Shown: positions 1 through 9,354, numbered from the stretch's first letter. The stretch: DNA of 64,000 nt from Burkholderia sp. Bp9142 (GCF_003853415.1 NZ_QTPP01000009.1:124001-188000); one strand, 5' to 3'. A program made the numbers and translations. Notes: generated by a model not told the origin, from the letters alone.

Positions 1-1324
1 TGCGCACGACCATCCGGCCGGCCGGATGGATCGTCAGGCGGTCGCCGGCGACGGTCAGCAGCCCGTCCTGCTCGAACCCGCGCAGCGCGTCGAGCTCGCG
101 CGCGAAGTGATCGGCGAAGCGGATCCCGTGCGCGGCCTCGATATGCGAGAACGGCAATTCGAGGTTGCACATCAGCTGCGTGATCACGTCGCGGCGCAGC
201 CGGTCGTCGGCCGTGAGCCGCACGCCGCGCGCGATCGGCGGCCGGCCCGCGTCGAGCGCGGCGCCATAGGCCGGCAGGTCCTTCGCGTTCTGCGCGTAGA
301 CGTCGCCGACCTTGCCGATCGACGACACCCCGAAGCCGACGAGGTCCGTATCCGCGCGCGTGCTGTAGCCCTGGAAATTGCGCTGCAGCGTGCCGTTTCG
401 CTGCGCGCGCACGAGTTCGTCGGACGGCCGCGCGAAGTGATCCATGCCGATGTACACGTAGCCTGCCGACGTCAGCATGTCGATCGCGAGGCCGAGCAGC
501 GCGATGCGCGTTTCGGGTGACGGCAGCGTCGCGTCGTCGATCTGCCGCTGCATCTTGAACAGGTGCGGCATGTGCGCGTAGCCGAATACCGACAGCCGGT
601 CAGGTGCGAGTTCGATGATCGTCTCGAGCGTGCGCGCGAACACGGCGACCGTCTGGTGCGGCAGCCCGTAGATCAGGTCGACGCTGACCGAATGGAAGCC
701 CGTCGTGCGCGCGGCGGACAGCAGGTCGGCCGTCATCGCGAGCGGCTGGATCCGGTTGATCGCCTGCTGCACGACCGGATCGAAATCCTGCACGCCGAGG
801 CTCAGCCGGTTGAAGCCGATGTTGCGCAGGTGGACGAGTGTCGCGGGCGTGACGGTGCGCGGGTCGATCTCGATCGAGAACTCGGCGTCGGCGTCCGGCG
901 CGAGCGCGAAATGCTCGCGGGTGGCTGCCATCAGTTCGGCCGTTTCGGCGTCGGACAGGAAGGTCGGCGTGCCGCCGCCCCAGTGCAACTGCGTGACCGG
1001 GCGCGCGGGATCGAACAGCGTGGCCTGCAGCGCCAGCTCGCGTTTCAGTTGCTCGAGATACGGGCGTGCGCGGCGATGGTTGTTGGTCGCGATCTTGTTG
1101 CATCCGCAATAGAAGCAGGCCGTGTTGCAGAACGGGATGTGGAAGTACAGCGACAGATCGCTCGACGACGCGCCGGGATCGCCCGCGGCGCGCACATAGT
1201 CGGCCGGGTCGAAATCGTCGCGGAACTGCAGTGCGGTCGGGTAGGACGTGTAGCGCGGCCCGTTCGCGCCGTACTTCGCGAGCAAATCGGGACGGAACAG
1301 TGTGTCTGCAGAACCGGAATTCAT
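1..1324 (-). CDS. hemN: oxygen-independent coproporphyrinogen III dehydrogenase (partial, 3' end outside window)
   Basis: HemN is a radical-SAM enzyme that oxidatively decarboxylates coproporphyrinogen III to protoporphyrinogen IX in anaerobic haem synthesis in the cytoplasm. From the ATG at 1324 the frame stays open to the left edge, giving 441 codons; E. coli HemN has about 457 residues, so only the last few residues are missing. The 4Fe-4S motif CNTACFYCGC begins at about residue 66 (CX3CX2C followed by CXC), preceded by the typical FHIPF. The SAM-binding GGGTPTFL block lies further on. The N-terminal RYTSYPTALQF segment is characteristic of true HemN rather than HemW. I saw no convincing FNR box upstream. 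Confidence 0.95.
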   Translation of the reverse strand, partial: MNSGSADTLFRPDLLAKYGANGPRYTSYPTALQFRDDFDPADYVRAAGDPGASSSDLSLYFHIPFCNTACFYCGCNKIATNNHRRARPYLEQLKRELALQATLFDPARPVTQLHWGGGTPTFLSDAETAELMAATREHFALAPDADAEFSIEIDPRTVTPATLVHLRNIGFNRLSLGVQDFDPVVQQAINRIQPLAMTADLLSAARTTGFHSVSVDLIYGLPHQTVAVFARTLETIIELAPDRLSVFGYAHMPHLFKMQRQIDDATLPSPETRIALLGLAIDMLTSAGYVYIGMDHFARPSDELVRAQRNGTLQRNFQGYSTRADTDLVGFGVSSIGKVGDVYAQNAKDLPAYGAALDAGRPPIARGVRLTADDRLRRDVITQLMCNLELPFSHIEAAHGIRFADHFARELDALRGFEQDGLLTVAGDRLTIHPAGRMVVR

Positions 1325-1485
1325 GATGGTCTCGCGCTTTTCAGATGCTTTCGAGTATATGAACGCGCGTTTCGGCTGCATTGTGTAATAACGTCGCAGC
1401 CGGCGGTGGCACAATGCGCGGTGGGCTGCCGCGCGCTGCGTCCGGTTGCCGCACCGTTTTTTTGGTTGTTTGTCGAGAGAGCCGA

Positions 1486-1815
1486 GTGTCCGTCGAAATG
1501 CCTGTCCGTCCGGCGTCCGCCGATGTCCCGCCGCCGCATGCATGCCGCGAGGCGTGCGGCGCGTGCTGCATCGCGCCGTCGATTTCCTCCCCGATTCCGG
1601 GGATGCCCGACGGCAAGCCGGCCGGCGTGCGCTGCGTGCAGCTCGGCGACGACCTGCGCTGCCGGATCTTCGGGCGGCCCGAGCGTCCCGCGTGCTGTTC
1701 CGGGCTGCAGCCGTCCGCCGAGATGTGCGGGGTGTCGCGCGACGACGCGCTCGCATGGCTGACGCGCCTCGAGATCGCGACGCAGCCGGCGCCCGGTGCC
1801 GGCGCGGCTCGCTGA
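1486..1815 (+). CDS. YkgJ-type cysteine-cluster protein
   Basis: A small protein of the zinc/iron-chelating YkgJ-like cysteine-cluster family; the biochemical role is not established for this family. Counting from the ATG at 1498 there are 105 residues with cysteines at 16, 20, 23, 24, 46, 55, 66, 67 and 77, in the family pattern CX3CX2CC ... C ... C ... CC ... C. I give the GTG at 1486, four codons upstream, as the outer limit; the ATG at 1498 is equally possible and neither has a clear ribosome site. It is divergent from hemN and probably monocistronic. The cysteine spacing makes the family assignment good, but the start is uncertain. Confidence 0.8.
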   Translation: MSVEMPVRPASADVPPPHACREACGACCIAPSISSPIPGMPDGKPAGVRCVQLGDDLRCRIFGRPERPACCSGLQPSAEMCGVSRDDALAWLTRLEIATQPAPGAGAAR

Positions 1816-1950
1816 CGCACTGCCGTGCAGCGGCTCGCGCACGGAACCGGCGGTGTGCGCGCGAGCACTAACTTCGGTCCACGCCCCACACGCGGCGGAG
1901 CCGATGGCCCGACGGCCGCTTCGCCCGATACAGGAAGGAGATTGTCCAGC

Positions 1951-2532
1951 ATGACCGCATCTTGCACGCCCGGCCGGCGCCGTTTCCTCGCCGCCTGCGC
2001 CGGCGCCATCGGCGTGTCGGTATCGCTCGCCGCCTGCGCGTCGACGTTCCCGTTCATCCCCGATCACTACACGTTCTCGCGCGGCGACGTGCAGAAAGCC
2101 GTCGCGCGCAAGTTCCCGTATCAGAAGACGGTCGCGCAGGTCGTCGACGTGTCGCTCGCGAATCCGGCCGTCAACCTGCTGCCCGACCAGAACCGCGTCG
2201 CCGTGCAGCTCGACGCGCATTTCGCGAGTCCGTTCCTGCGCGAACCGGTGAGCGGCAAGTTCACCGTGTCGGGCCAGCTGGCTTACGATGCGCCGAGCCG
2301 CTCGGTCGTGCTGAAGGCGCCGGCCGTCGACAGCCTCGTGCTCGACGGCGACGCGCAGATGTACGCGCAGCAGGTCGGCGCGGCCGCCGGCCTGCTCGCG
2401 ACGCAGGTGCTGACCAACTATCCGATCTACACGTTCAAGCCCGAGCAACTGCAATTTGCCGGAGTGAACTACGAACCCGGTACAATTACGATTCTTACAA
2501 ACGGCATACGCGTGGCGATCGTCGAAAAGTGA
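1951..2532 (+). CDS. DUF1439 family lipoprotein
   Basis: A predicted outer-membrane or periplasmic lipoprotein of 193 residues. The N-terminus carries a twin-arginine-like RRRFL (about residues 9-13) and a lipobox ending LAAC with the acylated Cys at 29, so export may be by Tat followed by lipidation. The mature part (ribbon-rich, ending in a NGIRVAIVEK-type tail) matches DUF1439 proteins, such as E. coli YceB, which have no firmly assigned function. The ATG at 1951 is chosen because GGAAGGAG lies just upstream at 1933-1940; the frame is open further upstream but with poorer composition. uppP follows 75 bases later on the same strand. Confidence 0.82.
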   Translation: MTASCTPGRRRFLAACAGAIGVSVSLAACASTFPFIPDHYTFSRGDVQKAVARKFPYQKTVAQVVDVSLANPAVNLLPDQNRVAVQLDAHFASPFLREPVSGKFTVSGQLAYDAPSRSVVLKAPAVDSLVLDGDAQMYAQQVGAAAGLLATQVLTNYPIYTFKPEQLQFAGVNYEPGTITILTNGIRVAIVEK

Positions 2533-2607
2533 CGGCACGCGCGCGGCCGGGCGGGCCGCGGCGGTGACGCGGCCCTTTCTTTCGACTACTTCGGAGTTGG
2601 GCCACGG

Positions 2608-3438
2608 ATGGACTGGATCCTGATCTGCAAGGCATTGATCCTCGGCGTCGTCGAGGGGCTGACGGAATTCCTCCCGGTGTCGAGCACCGGCCACCTGATC
2701 GTCGCGGGCAGCTTCCTGAATTTCAACGATGCGCACGCGAAGACCTTCGACGTCGTGATCCAGTTCGGCGCGATTCTCGCCGTCTGCTGGGAATACCGGC
2801 AGCGGATCGTGTCCGTCGTGTGCGGTCTGTCGAGCCGGCCCGACGCGCAGCGCTTCACGCTGAACGTCGTGATCGCGACGATTCCCGCGATCGCGCTCGG
2901 CCTGCTGTTCGAGAAGAAGATCAAGGCCGTGCTGTTCTCGCCGGTGCCCGTCGCGTTCGCGCTCGTCGTCGGCGGCGCGATCATCCTGTGGGCCGAGGCG
3001 CGGCAGCGCGAACGCGGCGAGCCGCCGCGCGTGCAGTCGGTCGACGCGCTCACGCCGCTCGACGCGCTGAAGGTCGGCATCGCGCAATGCTTCGCGCTGG
3101 TGCCGGGCATGTCGCGCTCGGGCTCGACGATCATCGGCGGGATGCTGTTCGGCCTCGACCGGCGCGTCGCGACCGAATTCTCGTTCTTCCTCGCGATTCC
3201 GATCATCTTCGGCGCGACGCTCTATGAAACCGTCAAGGACTGGCAGGCGTTCACCGTCGATTCGCTCGGCCTGTTCGCGCTCGGGCTGGTCGCCGCGTTC
3301 GTCAGCGCGTTCGTGTGCGTGCGCTGGCTGCTGCGCTTCGTCGCGACGCACGACTTCACCGTGTTCGCGTGGTACCGGATCGCGTTCGGCCTGTTCGTGC
3401 TGCTCGTGGGTTACAGCGGATGGTTGAACTGGGCGTGA
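2608..3438 (+). CDS. uppP: undecaprenyl-diphosphatase UppP/BacA
   Basis: This integral membrane enzyme dephosphorylates undecaprenyl pyrophosphate to recycle the lipid carrier of peptidoglycan and O-antigen synthesis; excess gives bacitracin resistance. It has 276 residues, the usual size. The first active-site block (E16xxxE20, S26, H29 within [10 protein letters not shown]) and the second, PGMSRSGST with Arg170, are both intact. Hydrophobic segments run the length of the protein. The start has a GGAG element about 14 bases upstream. A strong hairpin at 3473-3509 ends the gene and is shared with the convergent trmB. Confidence 0.95.
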   Translation: MDWILICKALILGVVEGLTEFLPVSSTGHLIVAGSFLNFNDAHAKTFDVVIQFGAILAVCWEYRQRIVSVVCGLSSRPDAQRFTLNVVIATIPAIALGLLFEKKIKAVLFSPVPVAFALVVGGAIILWAEARQRERGEPPRVQSVDALTPLDALKVGIAQCFALVPGMSRSGSTIIGGMLFGLDRRVATEFSFFLAIPIIFGATLYETVKDWQAFTVDSLGLFALGLVAAFVSAFVCVRWLLRFVATHDFTVFAWYRIAFGLFVLLVGYSGWLNWA

Positions 3439-3472
3439 TGCCGGCGCGGAGGTGAGGGCGCTTCCAATGGAA

Positions 3473-3509
3473 AACGGCCCGATCGGCAGCAGATGCCGGT
3501 CGGGCCGTT
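3473..3509. terminator. bidirectional intrinsic terminator, uppP / trmB
   Basis: A 15-bp stem with one G-U type mismatch (3473-3487 with 3495-3509, 7-base loop) lies between two convergent genes. On the minus strand it is followed by TTTT; on the plus strand by CTTC. It would serve trmB best and uppP partly. Confidence 0.8.
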
Positions 3510-3556
3510 CTTCATGGCGAGGCGCGCAGCGTGCGATGCGCTGTCGCAGCAGGGAT

Positions 3557-4324
3557 TCAGCCTCCGCGCTTGCGGAACACCAGGTCCCACACGCCGTGGC
3601 CGAGCCGCAGCCCGCGCCGTTCGAACTTCGTGACGGGGCGGTAGTCGGGGCGCGGCGCGTAGTCGGCGGCCGTGTTTTCGAGCGTGGGTTCGGCGCCGAG
3701 CACTTCCAGCATCTGTTCCGCGTAGTTCTGCCAGTCGGTCGCGCAATGCAGGTACGCGCCCGGCTTCAGGCGCGACGCGAGGTGCGCGACGAGCGGCGGC
3801 TGGATCAGCCGGCGCTTGTGGTGGCGCGCCTTGTGCCACGGATCGGGGAAGAAGATGTGCACGCCGTCGAGGCTTTCCGGCGCGAGCATGTGCTCGAGCA
3901 CTTCGACCGCGTCGTGCTGGATGATGCGGATGTTCGGCAGGTCCTGCTCGCCGATCAGCTTCAGCAGCGCGCCGACGCCCGGCTCGTGCACCTCGACGCC
4001 GAGGAAGTCGTCGCCCTGGCGGTGCGCGGCGATTTCCGCGGTCGACGCGCCCATCCCGAAGCCGATCTCCAGGATGCGGGGCGCGCGGCGGCCGAACACG
4101 GCGTCCCAGTCGGGAATGTCGGCTGCGTACGGGACGACGAAGCGCGGGCCGAGATCGTCGAGCGCGCGGCGCTGGCCGGTCGACACGCGGCCGGCGCGTG
4201 TCACGAAGCTGCGGATGCGGCGGCGGTGCAGCGGATTGACTTCGTCGGCGCCGTCGGCGGCTTCGTCGGGAAGGGCGGCGTCGTCCGGCGGCAGGCCGGC
4301 TTCGTTCGGATCGTCGTGCATCAT
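3557..4324 (-). CDS. trmB: tRNA (guanine-N7-)-methyltransferase TrmB
   Basis: TrmB methylates G46 in the tRNA variable loop to m7G using S-adenosylmethionine. The protein has 255 residues from the first of two adjacent ATGs (4324 and 4321). The SAM-binding motif [11 protein letters not shown] and the TrmB signature [16 protein letters not shown] are present, as is the C-terminal TKFERRG segment. An N-terminal extension rich in Asp, Ala and Pro precedes the domain. No strong ribosome site is visible, so the start could be either Met. It lies immediately downstream of tRNA-Gly on the same strand and converges on uppP. Confidence 0.94.
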   Translation of the reverse strand: MMHDDPNEAGLPPDDAALPDEAADGADEVNPLHRRRIRSFVTRAGRVSTGQRRALDDLGPRFVVPYAADIPDWDAVFGRRAPRILEIGFGMGASTAEIAAHRQGDDFLGVEVHEPGVGALLKLIGEQDLPNIRIIQHDAVEVLEHMLAPESLDGVHIFFPDPWHKARHHKRRLIQPPLVAHLASRLKPGAYLHCATDWQNYAEQMLEVLGAEPTLENTAADYAPRPDYRPVTKFERRGLRLGHGVWDLVFRKRGG

Positions 4325-4456
4325 CGGTGACAGAGAAAGGCTCGGTTCGGGCGCAGGCCCGTTACGCGTAGCGGTGCGCCGGATGAACGGGCACATGGTA
4401 CAAAAAAGCCGCCTTCGACGAGGCGGCTCTTGCGCTGGCTGCCATGCAGCCGAAGG

Positions 4457-4531
4457 TGGAGCGGGCGATGGGAATCGAACCCACGTCATCAGCTTGGGAA
4501 GCTGAGGTAATGGCCATTATACGACGCCCGC
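4457..4531 (-). tRNA. tRNA-Gly (anticodon CCC)
   Basis: The minus strand folds as a complete cloverleaf. The acceptor GCGGGCG (4531-4525) pairs with CGCCCGC (4467-4461), followed by discriminator T and encoded CCA at 4459-4457. The anticodon stem TCAGC/GCTGA encloses the loop TTCCCAA, giving anticodon CCC. The T-arm contains GTTCGATTC. trmB follows 133 bases downstream. Confidence 0.96.
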
Positions 4532-4820
4532 AGAACGGATGATTCTACAGTGTTTCGCCGGGATGTTGCAAGCGATGCGTTTTGACCGCTTGCCGCCGTG
4601 TCAATGCGCCAGTGACGCGAGCAGGCCGACCGCAACATGATGCGGCACGCTCGCGCCAGGGTGGCAACGCGAGTCCGGCCGAACGGCACACGCCAGCGGC
4701 GCGCCGGCCCGCGAGCCGGTGTCGAAATTAGACGAGTCGGTGTCGGAAGCATACAAGCCGCGCCAACGCTTTCGAACTAACGTGGCAGATCTCTTTTACG
4801 ATCGTTAGTCTGGAGCCGAC

Positions 4821-5165
4821 ATGTCCGATTTCATCACCGTTCTGCGCGAAACCTGCCCGACCCCGGTCCTTGACGCGACCAAGTGGAAGCGCATCGGCGG
4901 CGATCCGCACACCGTGAACCTCAACGCTTACCTCTCCAAGGACGGCAGCAAGATCATGGGCACCTGGATCTGCACGCCCGGCAAGTTCGAGGTGAACTAC
5001 GAGAAATGGGAGTACTGCCATTTCCTCGACGGCTACTGCATCATCACGCCGGAAGGCGAGGAGTCGGTGCACCTGAAAGCCGGCGACGTGTTCGTGATCG
5101 AACCCGGGATGAAAGGGACCTGGGAAGTGGTGGAGACGGTGCGCAAGTATTTCGTGTTCGCCTGA
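4821..5165 (+). CDS. cupin domain protein (DUF861-like)
   Basis: A 114-residue single-domain protein that matches small cupins of the Cupin_3/DUF861 type, related to (S)-ureidoglycine aminohydrolase-like folds; the substrate is unknown. The conserved core includes GTWICTPGKFEV, KWEYCHFLDGYC, TPEGEE and GDVFVIEPGMKGTWEV. It is probably a cytoplasmic beta-barrel. The ATG follows TCTGGAGCC, a good ribosome site. The 289-base gap upstream contains a 7-bp inverted repeat, ACTAACG (4776-4782) and CGTTAGT (4803-4809), close to the start. It converges on the GlxA-type regulator. Confidence 0.8.
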   Translation: MSDFITVLRETCPTPVLDATKWKRIGGDPHTVNLNAYLSKDGSKIMGTWICTPGKFEVNYEKWEYCHFLDGYCIITPEGEESVHLKAGDVFVIEPGMKGTWEVVETVRKYFVFA

Positions 5166-5228
5166 CGCCCGCATGACGCGTCATGCCACCGGGATTTCAG
5201 CCGCAATGGCAACCCGGCGGATGCCCGC

Positions 5229-6326
5229 TCAATAAAACTCGTTCCGGTTCGGAAACAACTCGCCGAGCGTGGTCGCACGCTCGGCCGGCTCGACCATCCC
5301 GCCGAGCGTGCCGGGTGCCTGACGCTCCCGATAGGCGCTCGGCGACATCCCGTACGCCCGCCGAAACTCGCGCCCGAGATGCGACGCATCGGCAAATCCG
5401 CAGGCCGCCGCGATTTCGGAAATGTTCTTGTCCAGATGCATCAGCATCCAGGCGGCCGTGCGAATCCGGATCGCCCGGTAGCAGGCGGCCGGCCCGCTGC
5501 CGGTGGCTTCCCTGAACAGCCGTTCCAGCTGTCTTGCCGATAGCTCCAGCCGTCGCGCAAGCTCGTCGATCGTGATCGAGTGGCTGATGTGCTGTTCCAT
5601 CAGCAGGATCGCGCGCTTCACCTTCGGATGCGCGTTGGGCGCGACACCGGGCGGATGCGGTTGCGGCGCGCTGACTGTTTCGCGCCCGTCGACCAGCAGG
5701 ATCCGCAGCGCCTTGTAGACGATCGACGGCTCGATGTGCCGCACCAGGATCGCGGCCGCGACGTCGATCGACGCGCGCCCGCCGGAGCAGGTCACGCGCC
5801 GGCCGTCCAGCACGTAGAGGCGATCGGACACCACGAGCTTCGCATCGACGGACGGAAACCGCTCGATGAAGTCCCAGTAGTGAAACCAGCTGATGCAGAT
5901 CCGGTGGCCGGCCATCACGCCCGCACGCGCCAATGCGAACGCGCCCGTGCAGATGCCGACCAGCATCGCGCCTGCCGATGCGGCCGCGCGAATGAATTCC
6001 AGCGTGGCCGCGTCGAGTTCCGATCGGGCGTGCAGGAGCCCGCCCACGACGACCACGTAGTCGTATTCCTGGCGCGCATTCAACGACTCCCACGCCGGGA
6101 TCTGGATCCCGCAACTCGCGCGAACGGGGGCGGCCATGTCGCCGAGGATCGTCCACGACAACCTGACCGGCCGGCTGTTATCGCCCTCGTCGGCCGCGAG
6201 CCGCAGCACGTCGATCATGCCCGAGAACGCCGTCAGCGTGAAATTCGGCAACAGGATGAAGCCGAACCGGATACGTGCCGGCGTGTCGGGTTCCGGCGGG
6301 CTTGCGACAGGCGTTGCATGAGTCAT
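5229..6326 (-). CDS. GlxA-family transcriptional regulator (DJ-1/PfpI domain + AraC HTH)
   Basis: A 365-residue regulator with an N-terminal DJ-1/PfpI-like amidotransferase fold (about residues 12-190, including GFILLPNFTLTAFSG and the nucleophile-elbow-like GICTGAFALARAG) and a C-terminal AraC/XylS double helix-turn-helix (ITIDELARRLELSARQLERL and ISEIAAACGFADASHLGREF). Members of this family, such as GbdR, CdhR and ArgR, control amino-acid, choline or carnitine catabolism. The gene lies 291 bases beyond gabP on the same strand, so it may sense an amine or amino acid, but that is inference. I chose the ATG at 6326 because homology to the family begins a few residues later. Confidence 0.85.
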   Translation of the reverse strand: MTHATPVASPPEPDTPARIRFGFILLPNFTLTAFSGMIDVLRLAADEGDNSRPVRLSWTILGDMAAPVRASCGIQIPAWESLNARQEYDYVVVVGGLLHARSELDAATLEFIRAAASAGAMLVGICTGAFALARAGVMAGHRICISWFHYWDFIERFPSVDAKLVVSDRLYVLDGRRVTCSGGRASIDVAAAILVRHIEPSIVYKALRILLVDGRETVSAPQPHPPGVAPNAHPKVKRAILLMEQHISHSITIDELARRLELSARQLERLFREATGSGPAACYRAIRIRTAAWMLMHLDKNISEIAAACGFADASHLGREFRRAYGMSPSAYRERQAPGTLGGMVEPAERATTLGELFPNRNEFY

Positions 6327-6458
6327 GATGACGCGCGGATCGTGCAACTGCTCGCGCAGATGCGAAACAAGGAACGCCGGCGCGATTCTCGGTGAATCGC
6401 GCCGGCCGGCCAACGTGGGCCGCAGACTCGGGCTGCGGGGCGGATCCGAGCCGCGAAC

Positions 6459-6492
6459 GACGCGGCCCGGACCTCATCGTCCGGGCCGCGTC
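6459..6492. terminator. perfect 14-bp hairpin between gabP and the GlxA-type regulator
   Basis: GACGCGGCCCGGAC (6459-6472) pairs perfectly with GTCCGGGCCGCGTC (6479-6492) across a 6-base loop. It lies 126 bases past the gabP stop codon on the minus strand. No T-run follows on either strand, so it is at best an atypical terminator or an mRNA 3'-end stabiliser. Confidence 0.5.
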
Positions 6493-6617
6493 GAAAACAT
6501 CGCGTTGCGCGGCGGTCGTCGGCGAAGGGCGCGACGCATTCGAAACGCGCGAAGCCCGATGCGACCGACTTGCCGGCCGCGGCAACCGCGCGCCCGCCTG
6601 CGCGCGGCGCTTCGTCC

Positions 6618-8012
6618 TCAGGCCGACGACACGCCGCGGCGGTCGAGGCTCGACCGCGCATCGCGGCTGCGCTGGTTCAGCCGCCCGGCGACCAGCACGA
6701 ACCCGGCGAGCACGCCGGTTGCCGCGACTTCCATCCGATGGCCGTCGAGGAACAGCATCGTGACGAGCGTCCCGCAGATGAATACGATGACTGCCCACGT
6801 GAGCCACGGGAACATCCACATCCGCAGCGTCAGCGCCGAACCGCTCACGTCGAGCATGCGGCGCATCCGCAGTTGCGACACCGCGATCACCAGATACACG
6901 AGCAGTGCGATCGCGCCGGATGACGCGATCAGCACGTTGAACACCTGCTCCGGCACCACGTAGTTCGCGATCACGGTCAGGAAGCCGAACGCGGTCGACG
7001 CGAGCACGGCCGCCCGCGGCGTGCCGGTCGAATCGGTGCGCTGCAGGAATGCCGGTGCGTCCTTGCGCTTCGCGAGCGAGAACAGCATCCGCGACGCCGT
7101 ATACAGCGCCGAGTTCAGGCAGCTCGCGACCGACACCAGCACGATCACGTCGATGATCGCCTTCGCATGCGGGACGCCGAGCAGTTCCATCACGCGCTGG
7201 GAGGAGCCGTGCACCGGCAGCAGCGGATCGTTCCACGGCACGATCGCGGTGACGAACAGGATCGAGCCGAGATAGAACAGCGAGATGCGCCAGATCACCG
7301 AATTCGTCGCGCGCACGATCTGCCGCTCCGGATGCTCGGATTCGGCCGCGGCGATCGTCACGATCTCGGTGCCGACGAACGAGAACATCGTCATCAGCAT
7401 GCCGGCGAACACCGCGCCGATCCCGTTCGGCATGAAGCCGCCGTGCGTGACCAGGTTCGAGAAGCCCGACGCGTGGCCGCCCGGCAGCAGCCCGAACACG
7501 GCCGCGCCGCCGATCGCGATGAACAGGGCGATCGCGACGACCTTGATCAGCGCGAACCAGAACTCGAATTCGCCGTAGTTCTTGACGGAGAAGAGGTTGG
7601 TGACCGTCAGCAGCAGCGTCACGCCGAGCGCGAAGATCCACGTTGCGATACTCGGGAACCATGCATTGAGAATGGTGGCCGCCGCCGTCGCCTCGATCGG
7701 GATCACCAGCACCCAGAACCACCAGTACAGCCAGCCGATCGTGAAGCCGGCCCAGTGGCCGATCGCGCGATCGGCATAGGTGGAGAACGAGCCGCTGTCC
7801 GGATGGGCGACGGCCATTTCGCCGAGCATGCGCATCACGAGGACGACGAGCGCGCCCGTCAGTGCATAGGCGATCAGTGCCGCCGGCCCAGCTGCCGCGA
7901 TCGCGTGGCCGGAGCCGACGAACAAGCCTGCGCCGATCACGCCCGCGATCGACAGCATCGTGACGTGGCGCTGCTTCAGGCCTGTTGCCAGGCCCGTATG
8001 ACTACCATTCAT
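6618..8012 (-). CDS. gabP: GABA permease (APC family)
   Basis: An inner-membrane amino-acid/proton symporter of the APC superfamily, most like E. coli GabP (4-aminobutyrate uptake). It is 464 residues from the ATG at 8012; E. coli GabP has 466. The opening block LKQRHVTMLSIAGVIGAGLFVGSG, the MLGEMAVAHPDSGSFSTYAD loop, GWLYWWFWVLVIPIEA and NLFSVKNYGEFEFW (given here in pieces) match GabP closely, and about twelve hydrophobic segments are evident. ProY-, LysP- or PheP-like substrates cannot be excluded. The GlxA-type regulator downstream may respond to the same substrate. Confidence 0.86.
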   Translation of the reverse strand: MNGSHTGLATGLKQRHVTMLSIAGVIGAGLFVGSGHAIAAAGPAALIAYALTGALVVLVMRMLGEMAVAHPDSGSFSTYADRAIGHWAGFTIGWLYWWFWVLVIPIEATAAATILNAWFPSIATWIFALGVTLLLTVTNLFSVKNYGEFEFWFALIKVVAIALFIAIGGAAVFGLLPGGHASGFSNLVTHGGFMPNGIGAVFAGMLMTMFSFVGTEIVTIAAAESEHPERQIVRATNSVIWRISLFYLGSILFVTAIVPWNDPLLPVHGSSQRVMELLGVPHAKAIIDVIVLVSVASCLNSALYTASRMLFSLAKRKDAPAFLQRTDSTGTPRAAVLASTAFGFLTVIANYVVPEQVFNVLIASSGAIALLVYLVIAVSQLRMRRMLDVSGSALTLRMWMFPWLTWAVIVFICGTLVTMLFLDGHRMEVAATGVLAGFVLVAGRLNQRSRDARSSLDRRGVSSA

Positions 8013-8579
8013 GTCGTCCTCCAATCCCTGTTTCCAGTGTCGGTTTGTTGTTCAATGAACTGCGCGTTGCAGGGAGGCGTCACGACGCTTCGGCACGCTT
8101 TGGCCCGCCCGGCGACATGTATCTTCTCGGCACAAAACCATGCGATCTAGAAAATATCCGACCGCCACCCATAACAAATACGACGCGCTGTTGACCGGCA
8201 GCGACACTTTTCGCGTGCAAGGCCGATCGGCGAGGCGATGCGACAGTACAAAGGTAAATTGCGGTGCGCTATCGGATATCGGCAAGCATTGGCGATATCG
8301 GGCATGGAGGGCGTGGAGCGACGCGTGAGTGGCGGCTTGCATCGACGAGCCGGGCCTTCGATGGCCGATGAAATTCGCACAAGCGCGTGATGGCGCGGAA
8401 GGACCTCATACCGAGGATCCGTCGTTTCGCGAGAGCGTGTCCCGCAAGCGGATCGCGCCTTTCGCGATCCTCGGGCGTGCGGTGACGATCGAAGGGGTGC
8501 CGACCGGTCTGGCCGGCTCGGCGATTCGTGCAGACAAGAAGCGCAGCCGATCGGCGGCTGTCGCAACAGGCGGGATGCG
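8013..8579. other. 567-base intergenic region upstream of gabP
   Basis: No frame here shows convincing protein features. It must hold the gabP promoter (minus strand) and the 3' end of the small gene at 8580-8864. The 8140-8200 part is relatively A/T-rich. I see no strong hairpin or repeat. Confidence 0.5.
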
Positions 8580-8864
8580 TCAGTGCATGTCGGCGAAGAG
8601 CGGTTGCTTGCCGTGGTTGCCGTCGATGATTTCCTCCGCGTAGCGAAGCGAAGCCCGGCGTGCTTCGCCCGCCGACTCGAACGGCGCGTGCTCGGGCAGC
8701 CGGAATGTTTCGCTGCGGGTCAGCGTGTCGGTGGTACCGCGCAGACAGATCTTCACGGCCGCGTCGAAGCCGGCGTCGTAGTTGTGCGTGTTGCCGTTCT
8801 GCGCCGGAACGTGCGGATATATCAGTGGATAGATTTCGAAGCCACGATAGAGATGCATGCTCAT
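8580..8864 (-). CDS. small hypothetical protein, paralogue of the gene at 62655-62948
   Basis: I do not recognise a named family. The protein has 94 residues, no signal peptide and no membrane segment. It begins MSMHLYRGFEIYPL and ends with SAGEARRASLRYAEEIIDGNH. It shares layout and motifs with the 97-residue protein near 62.8 kb: YxGFEI at the start, a central Tyr/Gly strand, and a C-terminal helix ending in IIDG(N/T)H. The start at 8864 is supported by CAGGAG six to eight bases upstream; a second in-frame ATG lies two codons later. The 490-base upstream region is shared with the divergent tartrate-dehydratase-like gene. Confidence 0.72.
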   Translation of the reverse strand: MSMHLYRGFEIYPLIYPHVPAQNGNTHNYDAGFDAAVKICLRGTTDTLTRSETFRLPEHAPFESAGEARRASLRYAEEIIDGNHGKQPLFADMH

Positions 8865-9354
8865 GATGAACTCCTGGGTTCGTTCGCGACAAATCGCGTG
8901 GACGAACGCGTCCGACCGGTATCACCGCTGCGCGGCGCGACGGGTAGGGTGAAAGGGCAGCAATGTGTGCGGATCAACGCGCAACGCAGCATGGGGGCAG
9001 ACGGCGGGGCGAGCGGTCGGTGAAATGGCCGGTGCTCGGACGAATTCATCATACGCGCTTCGTATTGGATGTCCATCTTATTCTCGGCCGTGCCGGTGGT
9101 GCGCGCTGATCGGCCGCGCCGCGCGTCACGCGCATCGGGCACGACGAATAATTCGTCTGTACTCCGATATTGTTTGACGCGATTCGGACAATGCCGAACA
9201 AGCCGCGCGGCTTCACGGCTTCACGGCATCGCGACGGCCGCGCGCCTGCAAGACCTCGCGCAAGCGCCTATGATGCAGCGATCCGCCAGTCGCTGCCGGC
9301 CGCGATGCGTGCATGGCCCGCGAACGCCGAACGTTTTCCGCCGGAACCCTGACC
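8865..9354. other. 490-base divergent intergenic region with palindrome
   Basis: This region separates the minus-strand small gene and the plus-strand enolase-superfamily gene. It contains a perfect palindrome GACGAAT-A-ATTCGTC at 9143-9157 and an A/T-richer stretch around 9040-9080. Both promoters must lie here, but I cannot assign -35/-10 elements with confidence. Confidence 0.5.

Noticed and set aside
1325-1497. FNR box in the hemN upstream region
   Set aside because: No TTGAT-N4-ATCAA-like match was found by eye.
4776-4809. Inverted repeat ACTAACG/CGTTAGT before the cupin gene
   Set aside because: Only seven bases per arm with a 20-base gap; could easily arise by chance. Noted in the cupin entry only.
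4457-5228. Integration site at tRNA-Gly
   Set aside because: No integrase, no duplicated tRNA 3' end and no change in gene content beyond ordinary chromosomal genes.
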